Assembly (NCBI RefSeq): GCF_006494775.1
Contig: NZ_CP041146.1
Coordinates: 620,001-684,000, forward strand
DNA from: Nocardioides humi
GTDB lineage: Bacteria; Actinomycetota; Actinomycetes; Propionibacteriales; Nocardioidaceae
Direction of reading: 5' to 3'
Length of the DNA stretch: 64,000 bases
This document shows positions 8,789-17,885 of this stretch, piece by piece. The notes beneath the pieces are model-generated. The model was given only the letters and a program-made list of their open reading frames with translations, made no database searches and was not told the DNA's origin. How positions within the stretch are numbered: position 1 is the first letter of the stretch; each line of letters begins with the position of its first letter. The position numbers and the translations under genes are program-made.

Positions 8789-10358
8789 GATCGGTTCCTC
8801 TCTCCGCCCCGACGTCGCTCGTGGCCTCGAGCAGGAGGCTGTCGCGGGACTGCTGGTCGGGTTGCATCTCTCTGGTGGTTCCGGCCTTCATCACGACGAC
8901 GCGGTCGCTCACCGTGACCGCCTCGTCCAGATCCGACGAGGCCAGGACAACGGCTGTCCCGTCATCGGCGAGACGCCGGATGAGCTGGTAGATCTCCTCG
9001 CGCGCGACCACGTCGAGGCCCTGGGTCGGCTCGTCGAGGAGGAGGATCTCGGGCGGTCTGCCGTTGACGAGCCATCGGCAGACCGAGACCTTCTGCTTGT
9101 TGCCACCGCTCAGCGTCGAGATCGGTTGGCCGGTCACGTCGCCCTTGATCGTCACGAGGCCGCGAGCCTGCTCACTGAGCCCGGCCTCGAGCCGGCCGAG
9201 GCGGGGGAACAGGCGTGGCGCCCGACGCCAATGGGGGGCGGCGAGGTTCCAACCGCCCGTCTCCTCACCGACCAGTGCGTTCTTGAGCCGGTCCTCGGGC
9301 ACGAGCGCCACGCCCGCCGTCTGAGCACTGCGCACGGACCACCGGCCGCCATCGCCGCCGCCGCCGACGTCGAAGGTCGCCGACTCGCTGCGCCGCATGC
9401 CGTAGAGGGCTTCGAGCAGCTCCGTCTTGCCGGCGCCGACCATGCCGAACAGGCCGACGACCTCGCCTCCCCGCACAGTCAACGACGCATCCTCGACAGC
9501 GCCATCGCGGGTTCGGAGACCTTCCACTGCTAATCGCACGGGCCCCTCCGAAGCCCGCTCGACGCGGCTATGGCTCCCGACCGCCTGGTGGGCCCGATAG
9601 GCCTTGTCGCCCAGCATCCCCGCGACGAGTCGGTCCGGCGCCGTGTCGGCCGCGTCCCCGACCCAGACCCGTCGCCCGTCGCGCATCACCGTGATCCGGT
9701 CGCTGACCGAGAAGATCTCCTCCATGTAGTGGGAGATGAAGATGATGGAGGCGCGTGAGCGCAGCGTCCGCATCAGGCCGAGCAGATGCTCGATGTCCGG
9801 CTTCGGGATGGCCGCGGTCGGCTCGTCGAGGATCAGGATGCGGGGCCGCACGGAGAGCGCCCGGAGGATCTCGACCACCTTGCGGTCGGGCGGAGACAGC
9901 TCGCGCACCCGGCGGTCCAGGTCGACAGCGAACCCGAACTCGTCCGCGAGCGCTCGCGCCTCGCGCCGCATCCGCCGGTAGGAGACCAGCCCACGAGTGG
10001 TCAGCTCCCGACCGAGATAGACGTTCTCGTACGCGGTGAGCTCGGGATCGAGGCTGCCCTCCTGGCTCACGTAGCCGATCGAATAGCGAGTGAGGTAGTT
10101 CGCGACCCCGGGCTCGACCAGCTCGCCATCGACGAGCAGCCGCCCCCTGTCGGGACGCTCACGTCCGGAGATCATCTTGACCAGCGTCGACTTGCCGGCG
10201 CCGTTGGATCCCACGAGCGTGTGGATCTCGCCCGAGCGCAGTGAGAAGTCGGCGCTGTCGAGAGCCCGCGTTCCCGGGTACTGCTTGACCAGTCCCTGCA
10301 CGTCGAGGATCGGCGACTCGCCGTCGATGCTTCCCGGCGCTTCCGGATTCTCAGCCAT
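8781..10358 (-). CDS. ribose-type ABC transporter ATPase with two nucleotide-binding domains
   Basis: A 525-residue fused double ATPase (RbsA/MglA type). Domain 1, about residues 15-255, has Walker A GSNGAGKST, signature-like LSPPDRK and Walker B ILILDEPTAAI. Domain 2, about 265-510, has Walker A GMVGAGKTE, signature LSGGNKQKV and Walker B LLLDEPTQGLDV. The degenerate first signature is usual for this family. It is the first gene of the leftward operon importer-ACT-E1-E2. Its upstream region is only about 100 bp long before an IS256-family insertion, which may have cut off the native promoter. Confidence 0.9.
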   Translation of the reverse strand: MAENPEAPGSIDGESPILDVQGLVKQYPGTRALDSADFSLRSGEIHTLVGSNGAGKSTLVKMISGRERPDRGRLLVDGELVEPGVANYLTRYSIGYVSQEGSLDPELTAYENVYLGRELTTRGLVSYRRMRREARALADEFGFAVDLDRRVRELSPPDRKVVEILRALSVRPRILILDEPTAAIPKPDIEHLLGLMRTLRSRASIIFISHYMEEIFSVSDRITVMRDGRRVWVGDAADTAPDRLVAGMLGDKAYRAHQAVGSHSRVERASEGPVRLAVEGLRTRDGAVEDASLTVRGGEVVGLFGMVGAGKTELLEALYGMRRSESATFDVGGGGDGGRWSVRSAQTAGVALVPEDRLKNALVGEETGGWNLAAPHWRRAPRLFPRLGRLEAGLSEQARGLVTIKGDVTGQPISTLSGGNKQKVSVCRWLVNGRPPEILLLDEPTQGLDVVAREEIYQLIRRLADDGTAVVLASSDLDEAVTVSDRVVVMKAGTTREMQPDQQSRDSLLLEATSDVGAERGTDHV

Positions 10359-10414
10359 GGATGCACCCGCTTCCTCTCTCGTTCGGTCGCGACCTCGCCG
10401 GCTTCCGCATGCGA

Positions 10415-10446
10415 GGCGTGACGCCGATCACTTCGGCGTGACGTCA
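10415..10446. promoter_or_regulatory. direct repeat plus palindrome upstream of ABC operon
   Basis: GGCGTGACG occurs at 10415-10423 and again at 10435-10443, a 20-bp period (two helical turns). The second copy overlaps the perfect palindrome TGACGTCA at 10439-10446. It is a candidate operator for the ABC/dehydrogenase operon; the IS begins 14 bp beyond it. Confidence 0.35.
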
Positions 10447-10460
10447 TCGTGGAGTCGGCG

Positions 10461-11866
10461 GTAAGAGTCCCCGGGAGTGGTGGGGTTTGAGGGACCAGCG
10501 GCGAGGCGTCAGCACGTAGGCGGCCATCGGCGGGATCTTCGGTGTGAACGACCAAGAACACACTGAAGAAGGAGTCCCTCCGATGGCCTTGCCCCAGTCT
10601 GCCCTGTCCGAGATCCTCGACGCGTTTCGTGCCGGTGATGGTGTCGACCTGATCCGTGAATCGGTCCGTGTCGCGCTCCAGGAGCTGATCGAACTCGAAG
10701 CGACCGAACGGATCGGCGCCGCGCCCTACGAGCGCACCGAGGACCGCACCAACGAGCGCAACGGCCACCGGACGCGGCCGTTGACCACCAAGGCCGGCGA
10801 CGTCGAGCTGCGGATCCCCAAGCTCCGCAAGGGATCGTTCTTCCCGATCATCCTCGAACCCCGCCGCCGCATCGACCAGGCGCTCTACGCGGTGGTGATG
10901 GAGTGCTACGTCCACGGCATCTCCACGCGCAGCGTCGACGACCTGGTCGAAGCGATGGGCGGCTCCGGGATCTCCAAGTCCGAGGTCTCCAGGATCTGCG
11001 CCAACCTCGACGAGACCGTCGGCGCGTTCCGCACCCGCACCCTGGACCACGTCGAGTTCCCCTACATCTACCTCGACGCGACCTACCTCCACGTCCGCAA
11101 CAAGCCCGGCAAGGGTGGCCAAGTCGTGTCCATGGCCGTGGTCGTCGCGACCGGCGTTACCGCCCGTGGGGACAGGGAGATCCTCGGACTGGACGTCGGC
11201 GACAGCGAGGACGAGACGTTCTGGCGAGCGTTCCTGCTCAGCCTCAAGCAGCGAGGTCTGGGCGGGGTACAACTGGTGATCAGCGACCAGCACTCCGGGC
11301 TAGTCGCAGCCCTGTCCCGAGCGTTCCAGGGCGTCGCGCACCAACGGTGTCGTGTCCACTTCGCCCGCAACCTCCTCGCCCACGTCCCCAAGGGTCAGGC
11401 CGACTACGTCGCCGCAGCGTTCCGGATGATCTTCGCCCAAGCCAAGCCAGCCGACATCGACGCGGCCTGGGACCGCACCCGTGAGGAGTTCGCCCTCAGG
11501 TGGCCCAAGATCGGTCCCTACATGGACGACGCGAAGACCGAGGTCCTCGCCTTCACCGCGTTCCCGCGCGAGCACTGGCGCAAGATCTGGTCGACCAACC
11601 CGCTCGAGCGGGTCAACAAGGAGATCAAGCGCCGCTCCCGCGTCGTGGGGATCTTCCCCAACCCCGCTGCGGTCATCAGGCTGGTCGGAGCCGTGCTGAT
11701 CGACATGCACGACGAGTGGATCGCCGCCGATCGCCGCTACCTGTCTGAAGGCTCGATGGCGAAGCTCTACGAGACCAGCGATACTGACCCCGTCGCCGCC
11801 ATCGAGGGCAGCGACTCGTAGGCACCGAGGATCACCTCAAAGCCCACCACCCCGCGGGGCTCTGTC
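10461..11866 (+). mobile_element. IS256-family insertion sequence, complete, with target duplication
   Basis: The ~1406-bp element has imperfect terminal inverted repeats (10464-10491 against 11836-11863, 23 of 28 matching). They read AGAGTCCCCGGGAGTGGTGG on the left and AGAGCCCCGCGGGGTGGTGG on the reverse complement of the right. It is flanked by a perfect 8-bp direct repeat AGTCGGCG at 10453-10460 and 11867-11874, the duplication size known for IS256. Intact transposase and duplication indicate a recent insertion. It separates the leftward importer operon from the rightward alcohol dehydrogenase operon. Confidence 0.88.
10583..11821 (+). CDS. IS256-family (mutator-type) transposase
   Basis: A 412-residue DDE transposase. 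Motifs include RTEDRTNERNGHRTRPLTTKAG, ELRIPKLRKGSFFP, YIYLDATYLHVR (first Asp), LVISDQHSGLVAAL (second Asp), QRCRVHFARNLLA and the C-terminal FPREHWRKIWSTNPLERVNKEI with the catalytic Glu. The ATG at 10583 has GAAGGAG just upstream; an in-frame GTG 39 bp earlier is less likely. The reading frame is uninterrupted, so the element is probably still mobile. Confidence 0.95.
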   Translation: MALPQSALSEILDAFRAGDGVDLIRESVRVALQELIELEATERIGAAPYERTEDRTNERNGHRTRPLTTKAGDVELRIPKLRKGSFFPIILEPRRRIDQALYAVVMECYVHGISTRSVDDLVEAMGGSGISKSEVSRICANLDETVGAFRTRTLDHVEFPYIYLDATYLHVRNKPGKGGQVVSMAVVVATGVTARGDREILGLDVGDSEDETFWRAFLLSLKQRGLGGVQLVISDQHSGLVAALSRAFQGVAHQRCRVHFARNLLAHVPKGQADYVAAAFRMIFAQAKPADIDAAWDRTREEFALRWPKIGPYMDDAKTEVLAFTAFPREHWRKIWSTNPLERVNKEIKRRSRVVGIFPNPAAVIRLVGAVLIDMHDEWIAADRRYLSEGSMAKLYETSDTDPVAAIEGSDS

Positions 11867-11886
11867 AGTCGGCGGGAGCCGGCCAA

Positions 11887-11953
11887 CTGTCCGAGTTCCA
11901 CACACCGCTGTCCGAGGCCGCCCGAGACTCTCCGATGTCGGAAAGTCGGACAG
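11887..11953. promoter_or_regulatory. repeated CTGTCCGA-type sites upstream of alcohol dehydrogenase operon
   Basis: CTGTCCGAG occurs at 11887-11895 and 11908-11916, exactly 21 bp apart, and its inverted form GTCGGACAG at 11945-11953, with a further palindrome TCCGATGTCGGA at 11931-11942. Helically phased repeats about 165-230 bp upstream of the dehydrogenase start resemble an activator array. The GAF/Fis-type activator encoded at the end of this operon is the obvious candidate binder (inference). Confidence 0.45.
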
Positions 11954-12117
11954 TCGGAGCCGGTGACCGCGATCACATACTTGCTACGCCGCCCTTCCCG
12001 CCAGGCCACCCGCGCACCGAGGCAGCCGGCCCGTCGGAGACCCGGGGCTCACCGCACGGCGACCGCTCGGCGGTTCGCCGACATCCATCAGCAACCACTC
12101 TCAAGAGGAGTCATCCG

Positions 12118-13233
12118 GTGAAGTCGAAAGCAGCTGTTCTCTGGGACCTCAACCAGCCGTTCGAGGTCGTCGAGCTAGACCTCGAAGAGCCGCGCCAGGG
12201 CGAGGTCCTCGTCCGGTACGTCGCGGCCGGCTTCTGCCACTCCGACGACCTCCTGCGGACCGGGGACATCATGCCGCGCTTTCCGCTCGTCGGCGGCCAC
12301 GAGGGCTCCGGCGTCGTCGAGGCGGTCGGCCCGGGTGTCACCCGCGTCGCGGTGGGCGACCACGTGGTCACCTCGTTCATCCCCGCCTGCGGACACTGTC
12401 GCTGGTGCTCGACCGGTCGCCAGAACCTGTGCGACGACGGCGCGACGATCCTCGAGGGCAGGATGCCCGACGGCTCGTTCCGCTTCAGCGGCCGCGGCCA
12501 GGACGTCGGGGCCTACTGCATGATCGGCACCTTCGCCGAGCGCTCGGTGGTCAGCGAGCGGTCCCTCATCCCGGTGGACAAGTCGCTGCCGCTGGACAAG
12601 ATCGTCACCACGGCCTGCGGCGTGCCCACCGGTTGGGGTGCCTCGGTGTACGTCGCGGACATCCAGCCTGGGGAGACCGTCGTGATCTACGGCATCGGCG
12701 GCCTCGGCAGCGCTGCAGTACAGGGCGCGGTCCACGCGGGCGCCACCAACCTCATCGCCGTCGACCCGCTGGAGAACAAGCGCCAGATGGCGAAGCAGCT
12801 GGGCGCGACCCACACCGCCGCGACGGCCGAGGAGGCCCACGAGATCGCGATGGACCTGACCCGTGGCGTCGGTGCGGACAAGTCCCTGGTCATCACCGAC
12901 CTCGTGCAGGTGGAGACCACGACCGCGGCTCTCGACGTCATCAGCAAGGGCGGCACCACGGTGTTCGTCGGCCTCAACGGCCTCGACAAGATGAACGTCG
13001 TCTACCCCAGCCAGGCGATCACGCTGAACGAGAAGACGATCAAGGGCACGCTCTACGGCTCCTGCAGCCCGAACCGCGACGTCCCGAAGCTCCTCGATCT
13101 CTACAAGGCGGGCCGGCTCGAGCTCGACGCCCTCGTCACCAACCGCTACTCGCTGGACCAGGTCAACGAGGCCTACGCCGACCTGAACGCCGGGAGGAAC
13201 ATCCGCGGCATCCTCGACTTCAGCCTCGCCTGA
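12118..13233 (+). CDS. NDMA-dependent (mycofactocin-linked type) alcohol dehydrogenase
   Basis: A 371-residue zinc-dependent medium-chain alcohol dehydrogenase of the Rxyl_3153/NDMA-dependent family, whose tightly bound nicotinamide is typically recycled through mycofactocin. Zinc ligands are in FCHSDD and GGHEGSG; the structural zinc site is ACGHCRWCSTGRQNLC; the Rossmann motif is GIGGLGSAAVQGA. SFIPACGHCRWCSTG and RFSGRGQDVGA are close to the family consensus. The GTG start has GAGGAG about 7 nt upstream. It is the first gene of the rightward operon and probably oxidises a primary alcohol to an aldehyde for the next enzyme. Confidence 0.9.
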   Translation: MKSKAAVLWDLNQPFEVVELDLEEPRQGEVLVRYVAAGFCHSDDLLRTGDIMPRFPLVGGHEGSGVVEAVGPGVTRVAVGDHVVTSFIPACGHCRWCSTGRQNLCDDGATILEGRMPDGSFRFSGRGQDVGAYCMIGTFAERSVVSERSLIPVDKSLPLDKIVTTACGVPTGWGASVYVADIQPGETVVIYGIGGLGSAAVQGAVHAGATNLIAVDPLENKRQMAKQLGATHTAATAEEAHEIAMDLTRGVGADKSLVITDLVQVETTTAALDVISKGGTTVFVGLNGLDKMNVVYPSQAITLNEKTIKGTLYGSCSPNRDVPKLLDLYKAGRLELDALVTNRYSLDQVNEAYADLNAGRNIRGILDFSLA

Positions 13234-13258
13234 GCCGCACGCGCACAAGGAGAAACTC

Positions 13259-14755
13259 ATGACAGCCACCGCTCAGGAGAACGCGATCGCCGTCGCGGAC
13301 GCGTTCCTCGCACAGTCGGAGATCCCGCTCTACATCAATGGCGCGTGGAAGCCGGCCAGGGACGGCAAGACGTTCGAGGTACGTCGACCCTCGACCGGGG
13401 AGCGACTCGCGACCATCTCGTCCGCGGGCGCCGCCGACGTCGATGAGGCAGTGCAAGCCGCCCGTTCCGCCTTCCCGGCGTGGTCGGACCTCGACACCCG
13501 CGACCGCGCGGTGCTCCTGCACCGACTGGCCGACGCGATGGAGCGGGACCAGGACGTGCTCGCCTCGCTGGAGTCCCGCAACATCGGCAAGTCGCTCCCG
13601 GAGGCCCTGGACTTCGACATCCTGTTCGCGGCCCAGGGCTACCGCTACTTCGCCGACCTCGCGACCCACACCACCCTGTCGCGTCCGCTGCCCCTGGCCA
13701 ATATGGAGGCCAGCCAGGTGCACCGTCCTCGGGGCGTCTGCGGCTTCGTGATCCCGTGGAACGCGCCGTCCATCCTGACCGTCTGGGGCATCGCGCCGGC
13801 ACTCGCCGCGGGCAACACGGTGGTTCTCAAGCCGGCCGAGCTGGCACCGTTGTCGGTGATCTACCTGGCGAGGCTGGCCGAGGAGGTCGGCTTCCCGTCC
13901 GGTGTCATCAATGTCGTCACCGGTCTGGGCAGCGAGGCCGGCGACGCCCTGGCCAACCACCCCGGCCTGAACTACATCTCGTTCACCGGCTCCCCCCAGA
14001 CCGGGAAGCTGGTCGCCGAAGCCGCTGCCCGGAACCTGGTGCCCAGCAAGATGGAGCTCGGCGGCAAGGGCGCCGCGGTCATCTTCCCCGACATCGATGT
14101 CAAGGACACCGCCGAGAAGCTCGGCATGGCCATCGTCCGCAACGCCGGACAGACCTGCTGCACCGCGACCAGGTGGTTCATCCACGACGACGTGTACGAC
14201 GACCTGGTCTCGGCGTCGGTCGACTTCCTCGAGCGGATCAGGCTCGGCCCCGACACGGACCACGCCACGCAGCTGGGAGCCGTCATCAGTGAGGGCCAGC
14301 GGTCGCGGATCCAGTCCTACCTGGACCAAGGGCTGGAGCAGGGGGCCACTCCCCTTCTCGAGGGCGGAGCCACCCAGCTGCCCGGCCTCGAGAACGGCTA
14401 CTACGTGAGCCCGGTGCTCATGACCGGCCGGCCGGACAACGTCTGCGCCCGGGAGGAGATCTTCGGGCCGGTCGCCTACGTCATGCCCTTCAGCGACGAG
14501 GCCGACGTCATCGAGCAGGTGAACAGCTCGCACTACGGCCTGGCCAACAGCGTGTGGAGCGAGGACCTGAACCGTGCGTACCGTGTCGCGGAGCGGATGG
14601 TCTCGGGCAACAGCTGGATCAACGCCCACAACGTGTTCGCCTACGGGCTGCCGTACGGCGGAGTGAACCTCAGCGGGTGGGGCGGTGGGGTCAACAGCCA
14701 GCAGACGTACCTGGACTACCTCCGGCCCATGTCCGTGGTCCGGCCGCTGACCTGA
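13259..14755 (+). CDS. NAD(P)-dependent aldehyde dehydrogenase
   Basis: A 498-residue aldehyde dehydrogenase. It has the cofactor segment PWNAPSILTVWGIAPALAAGNTVVLKPAE, the turn FTGSPQTGK, the general-base Glu in MELGGKGA, the catalytic cysteine in NAGQTCCTATR and the C-terminal REEIFGPVAYVMPF. Length and motif spacing are normal. It starts 25 bp after the alcohol dehydrogenase stop, with AAGGAG upstream, so both are expressed together and probably take an alcohol to a carboxylic acid. The substrate is not evident. Confidence 0.93.
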   Translation: MTATAQENAIAVADAFLAQSEIPLYINGAWKPARDGKTFEVRRPSTGERLATISSAGAADVDEAVQAARSAFPAWSDLDTRDRAVLLHRLADAMERDQDVLASLESRNIGKSLPEALDFDILFAAQGYRYFADLATHTTLSRPLPLANMEASQVHRPRGVCGFVIPWNAPSILTVWGIAPALAAGNTVVLKPAELAPLSVIYLARLAEEVGFPSGVINVVTGLGSEAGDALANHPGLNYISFTGSPQTGKLVAEAAARNLVPSKMELGGKGAAVIFPDIDVKDTAEKLGMAIVRNAGQTCCTATRWFIHDDVYDDLVSASVDFLERIRLGPDTDHATQLGAVISEGQRSRIQSYLDQGLEQGATPLLEGGATQLPGLENGYYVSPVLMTGRPDNVCAREEIFGPVAYVMPFSDEADVIEQVNSSHYGLANSVWSEDLNRAYRVAERMVSGNSWINAHNVFAYGLPYGGVNLSGWGGGVNSQQTYLDYLRPMSVVRPLT

Positions 14756-14758
14756 CCG

Positions 14759-16035
14759 ATGTCACACAGCCACGACGACCGGTTGCTCCCGCAGATGTAT
14801 CTGCTGGAGCAGCCGGTCGCCCGGGCCGCCCTGGCGACGACCGACATCGTCGACCGGATCGCGACCGGCGTCGCGGACCTGGAGATCGCTCCCGGGGCCC
14901 GTATCGCACTCGGCATCGGCAGCCGCGGCATCGATCAGATCGTCCTGGTCACCCGGACCATCGTCGCCGCCCTCCGCGCCCGAGGGCCCAGGTCTTCGCC
15001 TTTCCCGCGATGGGCAGCCACGGCGGAGCCACCGGTCCTGGACAGCTCAAGGTCCTCGCCTCCCTCGGCATCACCGACGAGACGCTCGGCTGCGAGATCA
15101 GGTCCTCGATGGAGACTCGGATCGTCGCCCGGATCGCGGTCGACCACACCGACCTCCCGATCCACCTGGATGCGCACGCCGCCGCGGCCGACGGAGTGAT
15201 CGTCGTCAACCGCATCAAGCCCCACACCCACTTCCGCGGGCCGACGGAGTCGGGTCTGACGAAGATGCTCGTGATCGGCGCCGGCAAGCACGAGCAGGCC
15301 CTCGCGATGCACGCCCACGGCGTCACGGGCCTGCGGGACCTCGTGCCGGTGTCCGCACAGGCACTGGTCGACACCGGTCGGGTGCTGGCGGGCGTCGCCC
15401 TGATCGAGGACGGCGAGCATCGCCTGAGTCATGTCGAGGTCATCCCGGCCGGCCAGATCCGCACCCGTGAGCCCGACCTGCTCAGACAGGCCCGGTCGCT
15501 GATGCCGAGGCTGCCGGTCGACGACATCGACCTCCTCGTCGTCGACCGCATCGGCAAGGACATCAGCGGGACCGGGATGGACACCAATGTCGTCGGCCGG
15601 GTGCGCGCCCTGGACTTCGCGGGCTTCGAGCGTCCGCGCATACGGGTCGTGTACGCGCGGGGACTGACGCACGCGACGGCCGGAAATGCCATCGGCGTCG
15701 GCCTCGCCGATCTCGTTCACCAGCGCCTCGTCGAGGCCATCGACCCGGTCTCGACCGCGGTGAACGCGATGACCGGTGGCAGTCCGCAGACGGCGGCCGT
15801 GCCGATCACCGCCACTTCGGACGCCGAGGCGCTCTCACACTTCGACCGCTACCTGCGCGGCGCCCGGCCGACCTCGGAGGTGCGGCTGATCCGATGTCGC
15901 GACACACTGAGCCTGCAGCGCCTGCTGGTGAGTCGCGCCGTCGCCGAGGTCGCGCCGGCGGACAGCACCTGCACGCCGGTCGACCTCCGCTGGACGGCGG
16001 ATCAGGACTTCGGCTCCGTTCGCGGGTACGACTGA
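14759..16035 (+). pseudogene. LarA-like nickel-pincer 2-hydroxyacid racemase, one-base frameshift
   Basis: A lactate racemase-domain protein (DUF2088, LarA homologue). The family isomerises 2-hydroxyacids (lactate, malate and others) with the Ni-pincer cofactor. The first frame covers about 75 residues (LPQMYLLEQPVARA ... TRTIVAALRARG); the second carries FAFPAMGSHGGAT, NRIKPHTHFRGPTESGLTKM, IGAGKHEQALAMHAHG and DRIGKDISGTGMDTNVVGR. Adding one base within GGGCCC at 14984-14989 gives ARGAQVFAFPAMGSHGG and 425 residues, the family length. The ATG lies 3 bp after the aldehyde dehydrogenase stop. It is the probable client of LarC at the left edge. The substrate is unknown; a dihydroxyacid is inferred from the next gene. 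Confidence 0.85.
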
Positions 16036-16074
16036 GTCATGCACCAGCCTGCCCTCCCCGAGACAAGGAAGACG

Positions 16075-17769
16075 ATGACCCACACGGCCACCGACAGTCC
16101 CGACATCAAGCCTCGGTCCCGCGACGTGACCGATGGCCTGGAGCGCGCAGCCGCCCGTGGCATGCTGCGGGCGGTCGGGATGGGCGACGAGGACTTCGCG
16201 AAGCCCCAGGTCGGCGTCGCGTCCAGCTGGAACGAGATCACACCCTGCAATCTCTCCCTGGACCGGCTCGCCAAGGCGGTGAAGAACGGCGTACACGCAG
16301 GGGGTGGCTATCCGCTGGAGTTCGGCACGATCTCCGTGTCCGACGGCATCTCCATGGGACATGAAGGCATGCACTTCTCGCTGGTCTCCCGGGAGGTCAT
16401 CGCCGACTCCGTCGAGGTGGTGATGCAGGCCGAGCGTCTCGACGGATCCGTCCTGCTCGCGGGGTGCGACAAGTCTCTGCCGGGCATGCTGATGGCGGCG
16501 GCGCGCCTCGACCTGGCGAGCGTCTTCCTGTACGCCGGGTCGACGATGCCCGGACATGTCGACGGCCGCGATGTGACGATCATCGATGCGTTCGAGGCGG
16601 TGGGGGCGTGCCTGGCTGGCCGGATCACGGCCGACGAGGTCGACAGGATCGAGCGCGCCATCTGCCCCGGCGAGGGTGCGTGCGGCGGGATGTACACCGC
16701 CAACACCATGGCCTCGGTCGCGGAGGCGCTCGGCATGTCTCTGCCGGGCTCGGCCGCCCCTCCCGCTGTCGACCGCCGTCGGGACGGTTTCGCGCACCGG
16801 TCCGGTCAGGCAGTGGTGGAGCTGCTGCGCAAGGGCATCACCGCTCGCCAGATCATGACCAAGGAGGCGTTCGAGAACGCCATCGCGGTGGTGATGGCTC
16901 TCGGCGGATCCACCAACGCCGTGCTCCATCTGCTCGCGATCGCCCACGAGGCCGAGGTCGACCTGACTCTCGACGACTTCAACCGCATCGGCGACGACGT
17001 CCCGCATCTCGCCGACCTCAAGCCCTTCGGCAGGTACGTCATGAACGACGTCGACCGGATCGGGGGGATCCCCACCGTGATGCGAGCGCTGCTGGATGCC
17101 GGCCTCATGAACGGCGACTGCCTGACCGTGACCGGCAAGACGATGGCAGAGAATCTGAGGGAGCTCAGCCCACCGCCCCTGGACGGTGCGGTGATCCACG
17201 GCCTCGACCGCCCGATCCACCGGACCGGCGGCCTGACCGTCCTCAGGGGCTCGCTCGCCCCGGACGGCGCCGTGGTGAAGACCGCGGGGTTCGACGACAC
17301 CGTGTTCCGTGGCACTGCACGGGTGTTCGACGGCGAGCGGGCTGCGCTGGACGCCCTCGCCGACGGCAGGATCCGCGCAGGCGATGTCGTCGTCATCCGC
17401 TACGAGGGACCCAAGGGCGGTCCCGGGATGCGGGAGATGCTCGCCATCACGGGGGCGATCAAGGGCGCGGGCCTCGGCAAGGACGTCCTGCTGGTGACCG
17501 ACGGCCGGTTCTCGGGCGGCACCACCGGACTGTGCGTCGGACACGTCGCGCCCGAGGCCGTCGACGGTGGGCCGATCGCCTTCGCCAGGGACGGCGATCC
17601 CATCGTGCTGGACGTCGTCGACCGCAGCCTGGTCCTGGAAGTCGATGTCGCGGAGCTGGAGAAGCGGAGATCGGGATGGGAGCCTCCTCCCGCGACGTAC
17701 ACGCGCGGCGTGCTCCGGAAGTACGCCGCGACCGTCCGATCGGCGGCCCACGGTGCCGTCACGCAGTAA
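16075..17769 (+). CDS. dihydroxyacid dehydratase (IlvD/EDD family)
   Basis: A 564-residue Fe-S dehydratase that converts 2,3-dihydroxyacids to 2-oxoacids. Cluster cysteines and signatures are [24 protein letters not shown] and [39 protein letters not shown] is the C-terminal signature. The ATG start has AAGGA about 8 nt upstream. It may be a biosynthetic IlvD, but its place after alcohol and aldehyde dehydrogenases and a 2-hydroxyacid racemase suggests a catabolic paralogue acting on an imported dihydroxy compound. Its product would feed the Bkd complex at 2.8-6.0 kb. Confidence 0.88.
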   Translation: MTHTATDSPDIKPRSRDVTDGLERAAARGMLRAVGMGDEDFAKPQVGVASSWNEITPCNLSLDRLAKAVKNGVHAGGGYPLEFGTISVSDGISMGHEGMHFSLVSREVIADSVEVVMQAERLDGSVLLAGCDKSLPGMLMAAARLDLASVFLYAGSTMPGHVDGRDVTIIDAFEAVGACLAGRITADEVDRIERAICPGEGACGGMYTANTMASVAEALGMSLPGSAAPPAVDRRRDGFAHRSGQAVVELLRKGITARQIMTKEAFENAIAVVMALGGSTNAVLHLLAIAHEAEVDLTLDDFNRIGDDVPHLADLKPFGRYVMNDVDRIGGIPTVMRALLDAGLMNGDCLTVTGKTMAENLRELSPPPLDGAVIHGLDRPIHRTGGLTVLRGSLAPDGAVVKTAGFDDTVFRGTARVFDGERAALDALADGRIRAGDVVVIRYEGPKGGPGMREMLAITGAIKGAGLGKDVLLVTDGRFSGGTTGLCVGHVAPEAVDGGPIAFARDGDPIVLDVVDRSLVLEVDVAELEKRRSGWEPPPATYTRGVLRKYAATVRSAAHGAVTQ

Positions 17770-17885
17770 CGCCGGCCGTCGGACGGCGATCGGCGACGGC
17801 CGGCGACAGCCGGCGATAGGATGCCGTGACTGCCGTCACAGTCCACGGGGTTCGACCTGGCCGGCGAGGCGAGGAGGGGGCCAGC

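Noticed and set aside
15835..17751. 638-codon open frame antisense to the IlvD-type dehydratase, and similar long antisense frames over other GC-rich genes (for example 4695-6314 forward over E1 alpha)
   Set aside because: They mirror codon structure of the real genes, have no family motifs and lack ribosome sites. Long shadow frames are expected in DNA of this composition.
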